Below are positions 32,235-40,137 of a DNA stretch of 64,000 nt, piece after piece. Each line of letters begins with the position of its first letter. The first letter of the stretch is position 1. A program made the translations under genes and the position numbers. Below the pieces are notes generated by a model. It was given only the letters and a program-made list of their open reading frames with translations, was not told where the DNA came from and ran no database searches. The DNA comes from Labilithrix sp. (GTDB taxonomy: Bacteria; Myxococcota_A; Polyangia; Polyangiales; Polyangiaceae), in NCBI GenBank assembly GCA_019637155.1, contig JAHBWE010000029.1, forward strand, positions 44,531 through 108,530. The letters run 5' to 3'.

Positions 32235-33725
32235 TCAAGAGAGCTTCTTGCCCTTGAGCAGGTCCGCGAAGGTGCCGAGCGACTTCGGCGTCGCGACCTT
32301 GCCCCGCGCGGCCTCGAAGTCGGCGCGCTCGGCGGCGTCCTGCGCGCCCTTGATCGAGAGGCGAAGCTTGCCCTCGCCCGTCTCGAGGACCTTCGCCGTC
32401 ACCTTCGTGCCTTCGGGGAAGGCCTTGCGGAGGTCGGTGCCGCGCGGGACGCCGAGCTCCACGTTCGGGACGAGGCCGCGACCGGCGCGGCCCTTCGTGC
32501 CCTCGACCTGCACGAAGATGCCGTACGTCTCGATGCGCTCGACGGTGCCGGTGACGACCGCGTTCACCTTGAGGTCGGCGCTCGTCTGCTGGATCGTCGC
32601 CCCGACCTGCGCGTCGTCGGGCGCGGGGACGAGGCCGATCTTCTTCGCCTGACGGTCCATCTTCTTCACGACGACGCGGACCTCTTCGCCCTCCTCCGCC
32701 TTGAAATCACGCCCCAGCTCCGAGACGTGGAGCAGGCCCTCGACCCCGGGCGCGATGCGGACGAAGCGGCCGAAGTCGGTCGTCCGCGTCACCGTGCCGA
32801 GGACGACGCGGCCCTCCGCGAGGTCGAGGCCCTCCCACGGATCGGCCGCGAGCGCCTTGAGCGAGAGCGAGATCTTCTTCTGCGGGCCGCGGCCCTTCTT
32901 CTTGCCGTCCTTCGCGTCCGGCTCGGCGTCCTTCACGCTGACGACCGAGACCTCCACCACGTCGCCCGGCTTGAGCGCCTCCGTGATCGCGACCGAGCGA
33001 TCGTGCGAGATCTCCGAGCGCGGGATCATGCCCTCGACGCCGCCGAGATCGATGAACGCGCCGAAGTCGCGCACGCTCGACACGGTGCCCTTGAGCACCG
33101 CGCCGGGGACGATCTCGCTCATCGCCTTCGCCATCGTCTCGCTCGCCTCGCGCTCGAGGAGCGCGCGCCGCGACACGACGATGTTCTTCCCGCCCTCCTT
33201 GAAGTCGGTGACGACGAAGCGGAGCGACTGGCCGATGAGGTCGTTCATGTTCTGGACGAAGCGATCGCTCGCCTGCGACGAGGGACAGAACGCGCGCGTA
33301 CCGCCGCCGAGGTCGACCTCGAGGCCGCCCTTGTTCACGCCGGTGACCTTGCCCTCGACCGCGACCCCGGTCTCCTTCGCTTGCTCGATCGCCTGCATGT
33401 TGCCGGGGCGGCCGATCGAGCGGCCGAGGCGGACGCCGCCGCTCGCCTCGTTCACCTCGACGACGTGCGCGCGGATCACCTCGCCGACCGCGACGTCGAT
33501 CTCGCCGTCCGCGTTGCGAAGCTCGCTCGCCTCGATGAACGCCTGCTGCTTGCCATCGAGCTCGACGAAGACGAGGTCCTTGCCGATCTGCACGACGACC
33601 GCCTCGAGACGGTCGCCCACCTTCACTCGCTTTCGCCGGCCGCGCGACATGTCCGCCGCGCCCTGCGCCTCGAACAGCGCTGCGAAAGAATCCCCCATCC
33701 CACTTTCCGTCTTTTCGGAGCTCAT
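32235..33725 (-). CDS. S1-domain RNA-binding protein (ribosomal protein S1-like)
   Basis: A 496-residue protein with five consecutive S1 OB-fold repeats: about residues 35-105 (VGDRLEAVVVQIGKDLVF), 120-190 (VEGKVTGVNKGGLEVDLGGG), 205-290 (LKGTVSSVRDFGAFIDLGG), 305-370 (GTVTRTTDFGRFVRIAPGVEGLLHVSELG) and 385-470 (VTGTVERIETYGIFVQVEG). The repeats bind single-stranded RNA. The E. coli S1 protein has six repeats and about 557 residues, so this may be the ribosomal S1 or a free S1-repeat regulator. A perfect AAGGAGG ribosome site lies at 33736-33742, 10 bases before the ATG. It is divergent from an RRM-protein gene across 150 bp. Confidence 0.92.
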   Translation of the reverse strand: MSSEKTESGMGDSFAALFEAQGAADMSRGRRKRVKVGDRLEAVVVQIGKDLVFVELDGKQQAFIEASELRNADGEIDVAVGEVIRAHVVEVNEASGGVRLGRSIGRPGNMQAIEQAKETGVAVEGKVTGVNKGGLEVDLGGGTRAFCPSSQASDRFVQNMNDLIGQSLRFVVTDFKEGGKNIVVSRRALLEREASETMAKAMSEIVPGAVLKGTVSSVRDFGAFIDLGGVEGMIPRSEISHDRSVAITEALKPGDVVEVSVVSVKDAEPDAKDGKKKGRGPQKKISLSLKALAADPWEGLDLAEGRVVLGTVTRTTDFGRFVRIAPGVEGLLHVSELGRDFKAEEGEEVRVVVKKMDRQAKKIGLVPAPDDAQVGATIQQTSADLKVNAVVTGTVERIETYGIFVQVEGTKGRAGRGLVPNVELGVPRGTDLRKAFPEGTKVTAKVLETGEGKLRLSIKGAQDAAERADFEAARGKVATPKSLGTFADLLKGKKLS

Positions 33726-33874
33726 GTGACAGAAGCCTCCTTAGCACGTCGGCGGGCTTGCGGGACTTGGCCGAGCGGCTAGCCTTAGAGGCTCGACATC
33801 GTTTCTCGCACCGACGCCCTCTCCACCGGGATCGCGTTCCACGCGACGGGTGTCCAAGAAGAGAGGAGAGGCGC

Positions 33875-34456
33875 ATGACGAACGAGAATCGCATCTACGT
33901 GGGCAACCTGTCCGACGAGGCGACCGCGAGCGAGCTGCGACGCCGGTTCGAGGAGTGCGGCGACGTCGCCGACGTCGAGCTGGCGGTCGATCGCGGGAGC
34001 GGTAAAAAGCGCGGGTTCGCCTTCGTGACGATGAGCTCGGCGGCCGGGGCGCGACGCGCGATCGAGCAGCTCGACGGGGCGATGTTCGAGGAGCGCCCGC
34101 TCCGGGTCCTCGAGTCCACCGACGAGGAGAAGCGTCGGGACGGCAACGGGCGCGGCAAGCGCGAGGTCGCGCGCCGGGCGCGCGTGGTCTTCCAGCACCG
34201 CGACAGCACGAGCATGCAGTACGAGGTGGAGTGCGGGGTCGAGTCCCTCACCTTTCGGATGGTCCCCACCGAGTCCACTGGCAGCGGCGAGTCGTGGCGC
34301 ATCGAGGCGGCCTCGAAGGGCCAACCCGACCGCGTCGTCGCGGCGACGGCCAGGTCGCGGCGCGCCGCGTTCGACGAGGTCGAGCGGTCGTGGGGTGGGC
34401 CGACGCTCGACTGGCGCGCGATCGACGAGGCGCTCGCGAGCGTGAGGGCGATCTGA
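33875..34456 (+). CDS. RRM-domain RNA-binding protein with C-terminal extension
   Basis: A 193-residue protein; residues 5-80 form one RNA recognition motif with RNP2 IYVGNLS and RNP1 KKRGFAFVTM. The ATG at 33875 sits just after the RBS AGGAG (33864-33868). The remaining ~110 residues (RRARVVFQHRDSTS onward) form an unidentified domain with several conserved-looking Trp residues and a Gly-poor composition, unlike the short Gly-rich tails of cyanobacterial RRM proteins. Bacterial RRM proteins may act in cold shock or RNA localisation; the role here is unknown. Its stop overlaps the ATG of the next gene by 1 bp. Confidence 0.92.
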   Translation: MTNENRIYVGNLSDEATASELRRRFEECGDVADVELAVDRGSGKKRGFAFVTMSSAAGARRAIEQLDGAMFEERPLRVLESTDEEKRRDGNGRGKREVARRARVVFQHRDSTSMQYEVECGVESLTFRMVPTESTGSGESWRIEAASKGQPDRVVAATARSRRAAFDEVERSWGGPTLDWRAIDEALASVRAI

Positions 34457-34710
34457 TGAGCGGCGGCGACGTCGAGCTGACGCAGCACGGCATCCTCACG
34501 AAGGATGGGATCCTGAAGCTCCTCGAGCCCGGCGCGCTCGACCCGGCGACCGTCGCCGGGCGGCGCATCCGTTGGGCATACCGGACCACGCGCGGCGACA
34601 GCGCCGAGACGAAGCGCGTCTCCGACGAGCTGAAGCGCCGCCACCTCGAGCTCGGCGCCTTCGAGGTGCTCGTGCATCGCGGGCCGTGGCTCGAAGACGC
34701 TCCCATTTGA
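34456..34710 (+). CDS. Hypothetical protein coupled to the RRM gene
   Basis: An 84-residue soluble protein with no recognised domain. The ATG overlaps the last base of the RRM gene's stop (TGATG), so coupled translation is likely. Predicted structure from the sequence: N-terminal strand/helix (GILTKDGILKLLEPG), a basic mid-region RRIRWAYRTTRGDSAETKR and a C-terminal helix RVSDELKRRHLELG ending WLEDAPI. It might modulate the RRM protein, but this is inferred from adjacency only. Confidence 0.6.
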   Translation: MSGGDVELTQHGILTKDGILKLLEPGALDPATVAGRRIRWAYRTTRGDSAETKRVSDELKRRHLELGAFEVLVHRGPWLEDAPI

Positions 34711-34754
34711 GGGACTTGCGTTCGCGCGGCAATGACTGAAAAGTAGGCGGCGCT

Positions 34755-36242
34755 TTGGCCAAGCCTCTCGCCGCGAAGTGCCCGACCTGTGGCGCAAACT
34801 TGCCGGTTGTCCCCGGCGCGTTGCAGGTCACGTGCCGCTATTGCCAGAACGTCATCACGGTGCAGGTGCAGAAGGCGCCGCCGAACGTCACCCCGTTCGG
34901 CATGCCCGGCGGGATGCCGTCGCGCACGCTGTACGTCGATCCGGCCGCGATGGCGGCGGCGCAGCGCGCGGGCAAGATCAGCCTGGGCGTCTTCCTCGTC
35001 ATCTTCGCGCTGCCGTTCATCATCGGCATCGGCGCCGCGGTCGGACCGTGCGCGATGCGCTCGTGCAAGGGCGCGATCCGTCCGTTCCCGATCTCGTGCG
35101 GCGTCAACGAGGAGGTCCAGGTCTCCGGCACGTGGGAGGGCAAGGGCCCGATCGTCGCGAGCGCCGGCGTGAACTGCAAGATCCGGATCAAGGACTCGAA
35201 GCTGAAGGCGCCGGTCTTCATCGACTCGAGCGCGACGAACCTCGAGGTCACGTTCGAGAACGTGCAGATCGAGACGACGGAGACGATGTTCCGAGGCCCC
35301 ACCAACGTGAAGCTCCGCGCGAAGGGCAGCACGTTCGTCGCGCAGGGCGACGTGTTCGATCTCGACTCGAGCGCCGACTTCACGCTCGAAGACACGACGG
35401 TCGAGAGCAAGACCGGCTACGCGATCAAGACGAAGCCGAACTACAAGCTGCGCGCGACCGCCTCGAAGATCCGCGGCAAGAAGGGCGCCGTCGACACCTC
35501 GTCGAGCTTCAAGCTCGAGCTCCAGAAGGGATGCGAGCTGACGAGCGCCGACGGCCCCGCGGTCCGGGCGACGTCGGGGATGCAGGCCCGCATCGACGGC
35601 GGCAAGATCGACGGCGCGGGCGGCGCGTTCGTCACGCAGTCGTCGTTCGAGCTCAACGGCACCGGCGTCACGATCGCGAGCGCGAAGGACCGGGCGATCG
35701 CGACGACGTCGAGCTTCAAGCTCGAGCTCACCGACTCGACGGTGACCTCCGGCGGCGACGCCGCGATCGTGTGCGACTCGAGCTCCGACATCACGCTCGC
35801 CAACACCACGGTGCAGGGCACGGCGGGGATCGAGGGCAGCAGCGGCGTGAAGCTGAAGGCGACGAAGAAGTCGCGCGTCGTCGCGACGACCGGGATCGGG
35901 TTCGCGGGGACCTCGGGCCTCGAGGTGAACCTCTCCGAGGCGTCGATCGAAGGCGGGACGAAGGCGATCAAGGGCACGTCGAACGTGAGGGTCAAGCTCG
36001 CGCCGGGCTCGCGCGTCGCCGCGAAGATGGGCGCGATCGAGACCGAGTCGAGCTGCAACGTCGACGCGAACGGCGCCTCGATCGAAGGCGGCGCCGGCGC
36101 GGGAATCCTCACGACCTCGAGCCCCAACATCGCGGTGCGGTCCGGGGTGCTGAAGGGGAACCCCGCCCTCCAGACGTCGTTCGCGTACACGCCCGACCTC
36201 ACCGGCACCCGCGTCGAGGGCGCGCAGGTCGTGAAGCGCTGA
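34755..36242 (+). CDS. Zinc-ribbon membrane protein with C-terminal beta-helix-like repeats
   Basis: A 495-residue protein starting at TTG 34755 (the only start keeping the first Cys pair). Residues ~8-32 carry CPTCGANLPV ... CRYC, a four-Cys zinc ribbon. A membrane helix lies near residues 78-100 (LGVFLVIFALPFIIGIGAAVG). Everything after ~115 is a regular series of ~22-residue repeats rich in Thr/Ser/Asn/Gly with alternating hydrophobic strands (GCELTSADGPAVRATSGM, TGVTIASAKDRAIATTSS, NTTVQGTAGIEGSSG), characteristic of right-handed parallel beta-helices. Topology suggests a cytoplasmic zinc ribbon and an exported beta-helix. Its stop overlaps the aminotransferase start by 1 bp. No family named with confidence. 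Confidence 0.75.
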   Translation: MAKPLAAKCPTCGANLPVVPGALQVTCRYCQNVITVQVQKAPPNVTPFGMPGGMPSRTLYVDPAAMAAAQRAGKISLGVFLVIFALPFIIGIGAAVGPCAMRSCKGAIRPFPISCGVNEEVQVSGTWEGKGPIVASAGVNCKIRIKDSKLKAPVFIDSSATNLEVTFENVQIETTETMFRGPTNVKLRAKGSTFVAQGDVFDLDSSADFTLEDTTVESKTGYAIKTKPNYKLRATASKIRGKKGAVDTSSSFKLELQKGCELTSADGPAVRATSGMQARIDGGKIDGAGGAFVTQSSFELNGTGVTIASAKDRAIATTSSFKLELTDSTVTSGGDAAIVCDSSSDITLANTTVQGTAGIEGSSGVKLKATKKSRVVATTGIGFAGTSGLEVNLSEASIEGGTKAIKGTSNVRVKLAPGSRVAAKMGAIETESSCNVDANGASIEGGAGAGILTTSSPNIAVRSGVLKGNPALQTSFAYTPDLTGTRVEGAQVVKR

Positions 36243-37165
36243 TGGCGATCACCGCGCCGAAGCTCTGGCTCGACGGAGCGCTCGTCGACGCGAGCTCGGC
36301 GGGGGTCCCGCTCATGGGCCACGCGGCGCAGCGCGGCTCGCTCGTCTTCGACGTCGGCGCGTTCCACGCGACCGCACGTGGGCCGGCGCTGTTCCGTCCT
36401 CGGGATCACGCGCGCCGCTTCCTCCGCTCGACGCGCATCGTCGGCCTCGAGGCGAGCGTGACCGAAGAGGAGCTCGTCGACGCGGCGGTGGAGGTCGTCG
36501 CGACGAACGGCGCGACCGAAGGTCTCGTGCGCTGGAGCGCGTTCTTCGCCGCGGCGGAGTCCGATCTGATCCCGCGCTCGTCGGCCGCGCGCGTCGCCGT
36601 CGCGGCGCAGCTCCTCCAGGATCCCCCGCGGAGCGCGCCGCTCTCCGTCGCCACGTTCGAGGACGCGCGCAAGGCGGGGCCGAGCGCGCTGCCGCCCGAC
36701 GCGAAGGCTGCCGCGGCGTACCTCGGCCCGATGCTCGCGCGCCGCCGCGCGATCGCGGCCGGCGCCGACGAGGTGGTCCTCCTCGACGACGAGGGCTTCA
36801 TCGCGGAGGGCCCGATCGCGAACGCGTTCTGCGTCATCGGCGGGACGCTGTGGACACCGCCGCTCGGCCGCATCCTCCCCGGCATCACGCGCGACACCGT
36901 GCTCACCCTCGCGCGCGCGGAGGGGATCCCTGTCCGCGAGGAGCCGCTCGCGCGCGCGGCGTTCGTGAGCGCGGACGAGGCGTTCCTCAGCGGCACGTCG
37001 CTCCCGCTCGCGCCGATCGGCGTCATCGACGGACGCGCGCTGCCGGCGCCGGGTCCCGTCACCGCGCGCCTCCTCGAGCTCACGCTCGCGGCGCGACGCG
37101 GCGCACGCGACGAGTGGAGCGTCTACATCCGCGATCGCCAGAACGCGATCGCCTCGTCGAGGTAG
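36242..37165 (+). CDS. Class IV aminotransferase (branched-chain/ADC-lyase-like)
   Basis: A 307-residue PLP-dependent fold-type IV enzyme. Key blocks: VFDVGAFHATARG near residue 36 (substrate-contact region), K155 in PDAKAAAAYLGPML as the PLP lysine, GADEVVLLDDEGFIAEGPIANAF (the conserved EG..N.F phosphate-site region) and the TPPLG / PGITRDTVL segments. It belongs to the family of branched-chain aminotransferases and 4-amino-4-deoxychorismate lyase; sequence alone does not decide between them. Its start overlaps the previous stop by 1 bp. It overlaps the convergent hydrolase lipoprotein by 43 bp at its 3' end. Confidence 0.9.
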   Translation: MAITAPKLWLDGALVDASSAGVPLMGHAAQRGSLVFDVGAFHATARGPALFRPRDHARRFLRSTRIVGLEASVTEEELVDAAVEVVATNGATEGLVRWSAFFAAAESDLIPRSSAARVAVAAQLLQDPPRSAPLSVATFEDARKAGPSALPPDAKAAAAYLGPMLARRRAIAAGADEVVLLDDEGFIAEGPIANAFCVIGGTLWTPPLGRILPGITRDTVLTLARAEGIPVREEPLARAAFVSADEAFLSGTSLPLAPIGVIDGRALPAPGPVTARLLELTLAARRGARDEWSVYIRDRQNAIASSR

Positions 37166-37977
37166 GCCTCGCGCGCGCCGTGCCCGGTCGCGAGCGCGCT
37201 CGCCTTCATCGGCCACCCCGCCGTCTTGAGCAGCGCGGCGAGCCGCTTCGCGCCGCCGACCGACGGGTCGGCCTCGCCCCAGCCGACGTAGAACGGCGCC
37301 TTCTTCGCGGCGGGAGCGATCCCGGCGCTCGGCGACCCGCCCGACGTCGCGCCGTAGCCGTCCGCCTCGAAGGCGCCCGCGAACGCGAGCATGCTGAGGA
37401 AGTAGGCGCCGCTCGAAGAACCTGCAAGATACACGCGTTTGAAGCGGTACCCGAGCGCGCGCTCGAGCGCCTTCCGCTCCTTCGTCCACTCCTCGGTGAG
37501 CGGCGCGGCGAGCTTCGCGTAGTCGCTCGGGGTCGTCGGCCAGGCCCACCAGTCCTTCGCGTCCTTCGGACCGATGCCGAGGCGCCCGCGCGGGAGCAGC
37601 GCCGTCACGCGCGCGCGACGCGCGACGTTGCCGACGACGCGCTGCACGTGCTCCTTCGACGTGCTGCGCACCGGCGTCTGCGGGACGATCCCCGCGAGGT
37701 AGATGAGGAGCTCCGCCGGCTCGTCACCCGCGTCGCCCTCGGGCAGCAAGTAACACGTCGTCTCGTCGAGCCCGCGCCAGCCCTCGAGACACCAATCCGT
37801 CTTCACGTCGGGCAGCACGCGCGGCTCGGGCTCCTTCGCTGTCGCTGTCTCTGTCTCTCTCTCTGTCTCTGTCGACGCGTCGGCGACGGCCGCCACCGCG
37901 ACGGGAGCCGGCGCCGGCGGCGCCGCGTCGCGCCGGCATGCCACGAGGAGGAGTAGAAGGACCCGCGCGCGCGCCAC
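37123..37977 (-). CDS. Alpha/beta-hydrolase-fold lipoprotein
   Basis: A 284-residue lipoprotein; the GTG at 37977 places a short basic n-region (ARARV) before LLLLLVAC. A longer start (38094) lacks a usable signal. A linker encoded by a CT microsatellite (37839-37875) yields a run of Thr/Glu (TETERETETATA). The hydrolase core shows YLLPEGDAG (strand/oxyanion region), VYLAGSSSGAYFLS (GxSxG nucleophile, as in esterases and depolymerases) and a C-terminal ATGHGAREAYLD with the catalytic His. The acidic residue of the triad is less clear. Substrate unknown; it resembles LpqC/PHB-depolymerase-like proteins. Divergent from the zinc-ribbon YGMP gene. Confidence 0.8.
   Translation of the reverse strand: MARARVLLLLLVACRRDAAPPAPAPVAVAAVADASTETERETETATAKEPEPRVLPDVKTDWCLEGWRGLDETTCYLLPEGDAGDEPAELLIYLAGIVPQTPVRSTSKEHVQRVVGNVARRARVTALLPRGRLGIGPKDAKDWWAWPTTPSDYAKLAAPLTEEWTKERKALERALGYRFKRVYLAGSSSGAYFLSMLAFAGAFEADGYGATSGGSPSAGIAPAAKKAPFYVGWGEADPSVGGAKRLAALLKTAGWPMKASALATGHGAREAYLDEAIAFWRSRM
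37839..37875 (-). repeat. GAGA/GACA-type microsatellite in hydrolase gene
   Basis: About 37 bp of (CT)n/TGTC-type simple sequence in the N-terminal linker of the alpha/beta-hydrolase lipoprotein, translated as alternating Thr/Glu with Arg and Ala. It is in frame, but loss or gain of single units could shift the frame and switch the protein off. Confidence 0.8.
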
Positions 37978-38092
37978 CTCGATCAATGTGCCCGAATGCG
38001 CCAAGGTGAGCCAGCCGCTGGAGCGCCGAGCTCGCAAATTCCCGGAAAACCGCGCCCGCGCGAGCGGCATACGTCGTGCTTTCTCATCGTGC

Positions 38093-38590
38093 ATGAGCCC
38101 GCTCGTCCCCTGTCCGTCCTGCGCGCGTCACGTTCGTTCGAATGAGCCTTGCTGCCCCTTCTGCCAGAGCGAGCTGCCGGTGGGGCTCGGAGGCCGCGCC
38201 GTCCCGAGCGCGACGCGGCGGCTCGAGCGCCTCGCGGCGTTCACGTTCGCGGCGTCGCTCGCGATGACCGCGTGCGGTGGCAAGGAGGCCGATCCGCTCG
38301 GCTCCGGAACCGGCGAGATCATCGGCGAGAACGACGACGACGACGATGACGACGACGGCTCGGCGATGCCCATGTACGGCATGCCCGCGCACCCCGACGA
38401 CGCAGGCGCCGCCGCCCCCATGTACGGCATGCCCGCCCCCCCCGACGAAGACGCCGGCGCCGCCGCCCCCATGTACGGCATGCCCGCGCACCCCCTCGAC
38501 GGCGGCGCCGCCGCCCCCATGTACGGCATGCCCGCGCACCCCCTCGACGGCGGCGCCGCCGCCCCCATGTACGGCATGCCCCCAAAGTAG
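38093..38590 (+). CDS. Zinc-ribbon protein with PMYGMP tandem repeats
   Basis: A 165-residue protein. An N-terminal Cys-rich motif (CPSCARHVR..CCPFCQ, about residues 7-26) suggests a zinc ribbon. A hydrophobic stretch (LERLAAFTFAASLAMTACGG, ~45-65) acts as a membrane or lipoprotein anchor. It continues with an eight-Asp run and then five copies of PMYGMP spaced by Ala/Pro/Asp linkers, two of them in an identical 45-bp DNA unit. Small proteins of this layout (zinc ribbon, anchor, YG(M/A)P repeats) are common in Polyangia, but no function is known. The ATG at 38093 follows an upstream leader with an in-frame start at 37988 that I reject as too long. Confidence 0.7.
   Translation: MSPLVPCPSCARHVRSNEPCCPFCQSELPVGLGGRAVPSATRRLERLAAFTFAASLAMTACGGKEADPLGSGTGEIIGENDDDDDDDDGSAMPMYGMPAHPDDAGAAAPMYGMPAPPDEDAGAAAPMYGMPAHPLDGGAAAPMYGMPAHPLDGGAAAPMYGMPPK
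38366..38587 (+). repeat. In-frame PMYGMP-coding tandem repeats
   Basis: Five PMYGMP-coding blocks with variable linkers; the last two complete units are identical over about 45 bp. All units preserve the reading frame. Confidence 0.9.
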
Positions 38591-38622
38591 CCCCCGATCG
38601 CACGCCCGCAGTATCGACCGGC

Positions 38623-38640
38623 GCCCCAGACGCAGCCGCG
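38623..38640 (+). repeat. Partial degenerate copy of the dispersed repeat
   Basis: 18 bases matching the first part of the full repeat at 16 positions (GCCCCAGA then GC-GCCGCG), sitting about 30 bp before the complete copy at 38670 and in the same orientation. It lacks the hairpin 3 block. Confidence 0.45.
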
Positions 38641-38669
38641 GGGCCACACGCCCTCGCGACCCTCCGACC

Positions 38670-38771
38670 GGGGCCCCAGAAGCGGCCGCGAATGCGGTCG
38701 CGAAGCGACCCGAGCGCTCCGCGCGAGGGCCGTGTCTGGGGTGGGGGTGTCGGGGGCGAAGCCCCCGACGT
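38670..38771 (+). repeat. Dispersed structured repeat, copy B
   Basis: Reference copy (102 bp). Closing stem CCCCAGA 38674-38680 with TCTGGGG 38735-38741, second stem CGGCC 38683-38687 with GGCCG 38728-38732. Hairpin 1 is GGTCGC/GCGACC with GAA loop (38696-38710). Hairpin 2 is GCGC/GCGC with TCC loop (38714-38724). Hairpin 3 is a 9-bp stem with GAA loop (38749-38769). It contains a GCGGCCGC site in the outer arm. It ends 26 bp before the start of the HAMP-domain gene, so it could form part of that gene's leader. Confidence 0.9.
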
Positions 38772-38797
38772 TGAGAGAACATGGTACCGTCGCCCGT

Positions 38798-39544
38798 ATG
38801 GCTGCCACTCGGCACACCTACCTCATCGATCCGCGGTTCCAGCTCAAATGGACCGGCTACCTCGTGGTGGTCGTCGTCCTCGTGATGGCGGTCCTCGGGT
38901 TCGTGATCGCGCGCGTCGCCGGTCGTGCGTCGGACACCGCGAGCATCGCGGTGCACCAAGCGGAGAAGGCGTACGAGGAGTCGAAGTCGAACAACATCCT
39001 CACGCGGCGGACGCTGGAGCTCGCGGGCGGCGACAACCCCGCGCTCCAGGCGGTGATGAACGAGTCGCTCAACGACGTCGACATCCAGTCGGAGAAGAAC
39101 CTCGCCGACGTGCGGCGCCGGCAGGAAGACATCGCACGCGACCGCCGCAACATGCAGCTCCTGCTCGGCGGATCGGGCGTCGCGCTCGTCGCGCTGCTCC
39201 TCCTCATGGGCATCGTCATCACGCACCGCATCGTCGGGCCGGTGCACAAGATGAAGCGGCTCCTCCGCCGCGTGAGCACGGGCCGCCTCGTCATCGAGGA
39301 CCGCCTCCGCCGCGGCGACGAGCTCGAGGACCTCTTCGACACGTTCCTCCAGATGACGTACTCGCTCCGCGCGCAGCAGCTCGCGCGCATCAAGACGCTC
39401 GACGGAACCCTCCGCCGCGCCGAGGCGAGCGGCGCGCCGGAGGAGGTCGTCGACGGGATGCGCGCGCTCCGCGCCCAGCTCGTCCTCGGGCTCGAGCCAC
39501 GCCGTCCCTCCATGCGTCCTCCCGCGCCGTCCTCCCTCCGATGA
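38798..39544 (+). CDS. Membrane protein with HAMP domain
   Basis: A 248-residue protein with two membrane helices (about 22-42 and 127-147) enclosing an ~80-residue periplasmic helical region with charged heptads (DVRRRQEDIARDRRN). A HAMP linker starts after the second helix (GPVHKMKRLLRRVSTGRLVIEDRLRRGDELEDLFDTF), and the C-terminal tail is short and Pro-rich. It has no kinase, cyclase or methyl-accepting output domain, so it may transmit a signal to a partner. Its stop overlaps the ATG of the TerB-like gene (ATGA). The leader holds a copy of the structured repeat. Confidence 0.82.
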   Translation: MAATRHTYLIDPRFQLKWTGYLVVVVVLVMAVLGFVIARVAGRASDTASIAVHQAEKAYEESKSNNILTRRTLELAGGDNPALQAVMNESLNDVDIQSEKNLADVRRRQEDIARDRRNMQLLLGGSGVALVALLLLMGIVITHRIVGPVHKMKRLLRRVSTGRLVIEDRLRRGDELEDLFDTFLQMTYSLRAQQLARIKTLDGTLRRAEASGAPEEVVDGMRALRAQLVLGLEPRRPSMRPPAPSSLR

Positions 39545-40137
39545 CCATGACCGACAGCAAGCTTCCGCCGGCGCGCGCGCCGATGGCGACGATGAGCTCG
39601 ATGACGATGGTCGACGTCGTCTCGCAGGCGATCGACCACCTCGCCGGCGCGTTCGAGCGCCACGGCTACAACCCGACCCCGATCATCGACCTCGGCGTCC
39701 TCGTCGTCTCCGCCGACGGCCGCGTCGACGAGCACGAGCGCGAGGTCCTCCTCGACCTCTTCCAGACGCTGCTCGAGACGAAGCTGTCGCCCGACCTCGT
39801 CGACAACCTCGTCTCCGCCTGCCTCCAGGTGATCGAAGCGGCCGGCGCGGAGGCTCGCGCGCGCCTCGTCGCCGAGATCCTCGTCGACTGCGACGCGGTG
39901 GAGCCCGGCATCCTCGTCGCGCTCGCGGTCGCCTACGCGAGCGAAGGCCTGTCGAAGGAGGAGCGCGTCGTCATCGAGCGCATCGCTGACTGCGCGCGGC
40001 TCCCGCGCGAGCGCCTCGAGGTGCTCATCGCGAAGGTCGCGGCGAAGGCGAGCGGCGATCCGACGAGCGTGCGCTCGCTCCTCGCCGCGACGCCGGTCAA
40101 CGATCGTTCGACGCCGCGTCCGGCCGGTCGCAAATGA
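39541..40137 (+). CDS. TerB-like domain protein
   Basis: A 198-residue soluble protein whose body is a TerB-type helical bundle: VLVVSADGRVDEHEREVLLDLF (the conserved ADGxxxxxE...L block), then AVAYASEGLSKEERVVIERIADCARLP, a second xDG-like half. The N-terminal ~25 residues are Met/Thr-rich and probably disordered. TerB domains recur in tellurite- and stress-linked complexes and in many myxobacterial signal proteins. It is translationally coupled to the HAMP protein upstream and overlaps the convergent VWA gene by 41 bp. Confidence 0.82.
   Translation: MTMTDSKLPPARAPMATMSSMTMVDVVSQAIDHLAGAFERHGYNPTPIIDLGVLVVSADGRVDEHEREVLLDLFQTLLETKLSPDLVDNLVSACLQVIEAAGAEARARLVAEILVDCDAVEPGILVALAVAYASEGLSKEERVVIERIADCARLPRERLEVLIAKVAAKASGDPTSVRSLLAATPVNDRSTPRPAGRK

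Noticed and set aside
33768..33815. Sequence with a D-arm-like TTGGCCGAGCGGCT block upstream of the RRM gene, resembling a tRNA-Ser start
   Set aside because: No matching acceptor stem or GGTTCGAATCC T-arm follows in the right place.
33758..33874. N-terminal extension of the RRM protein to 33758
   Set aside because: Extension is low complexity and the RBS AGGAG directly precedes ATG 33875.
38366..38587. Regular repeat array as a CRISPR
   Set aside because: Units are in frame, coding and contiguous with a protein; no unique spacers of fixed length.
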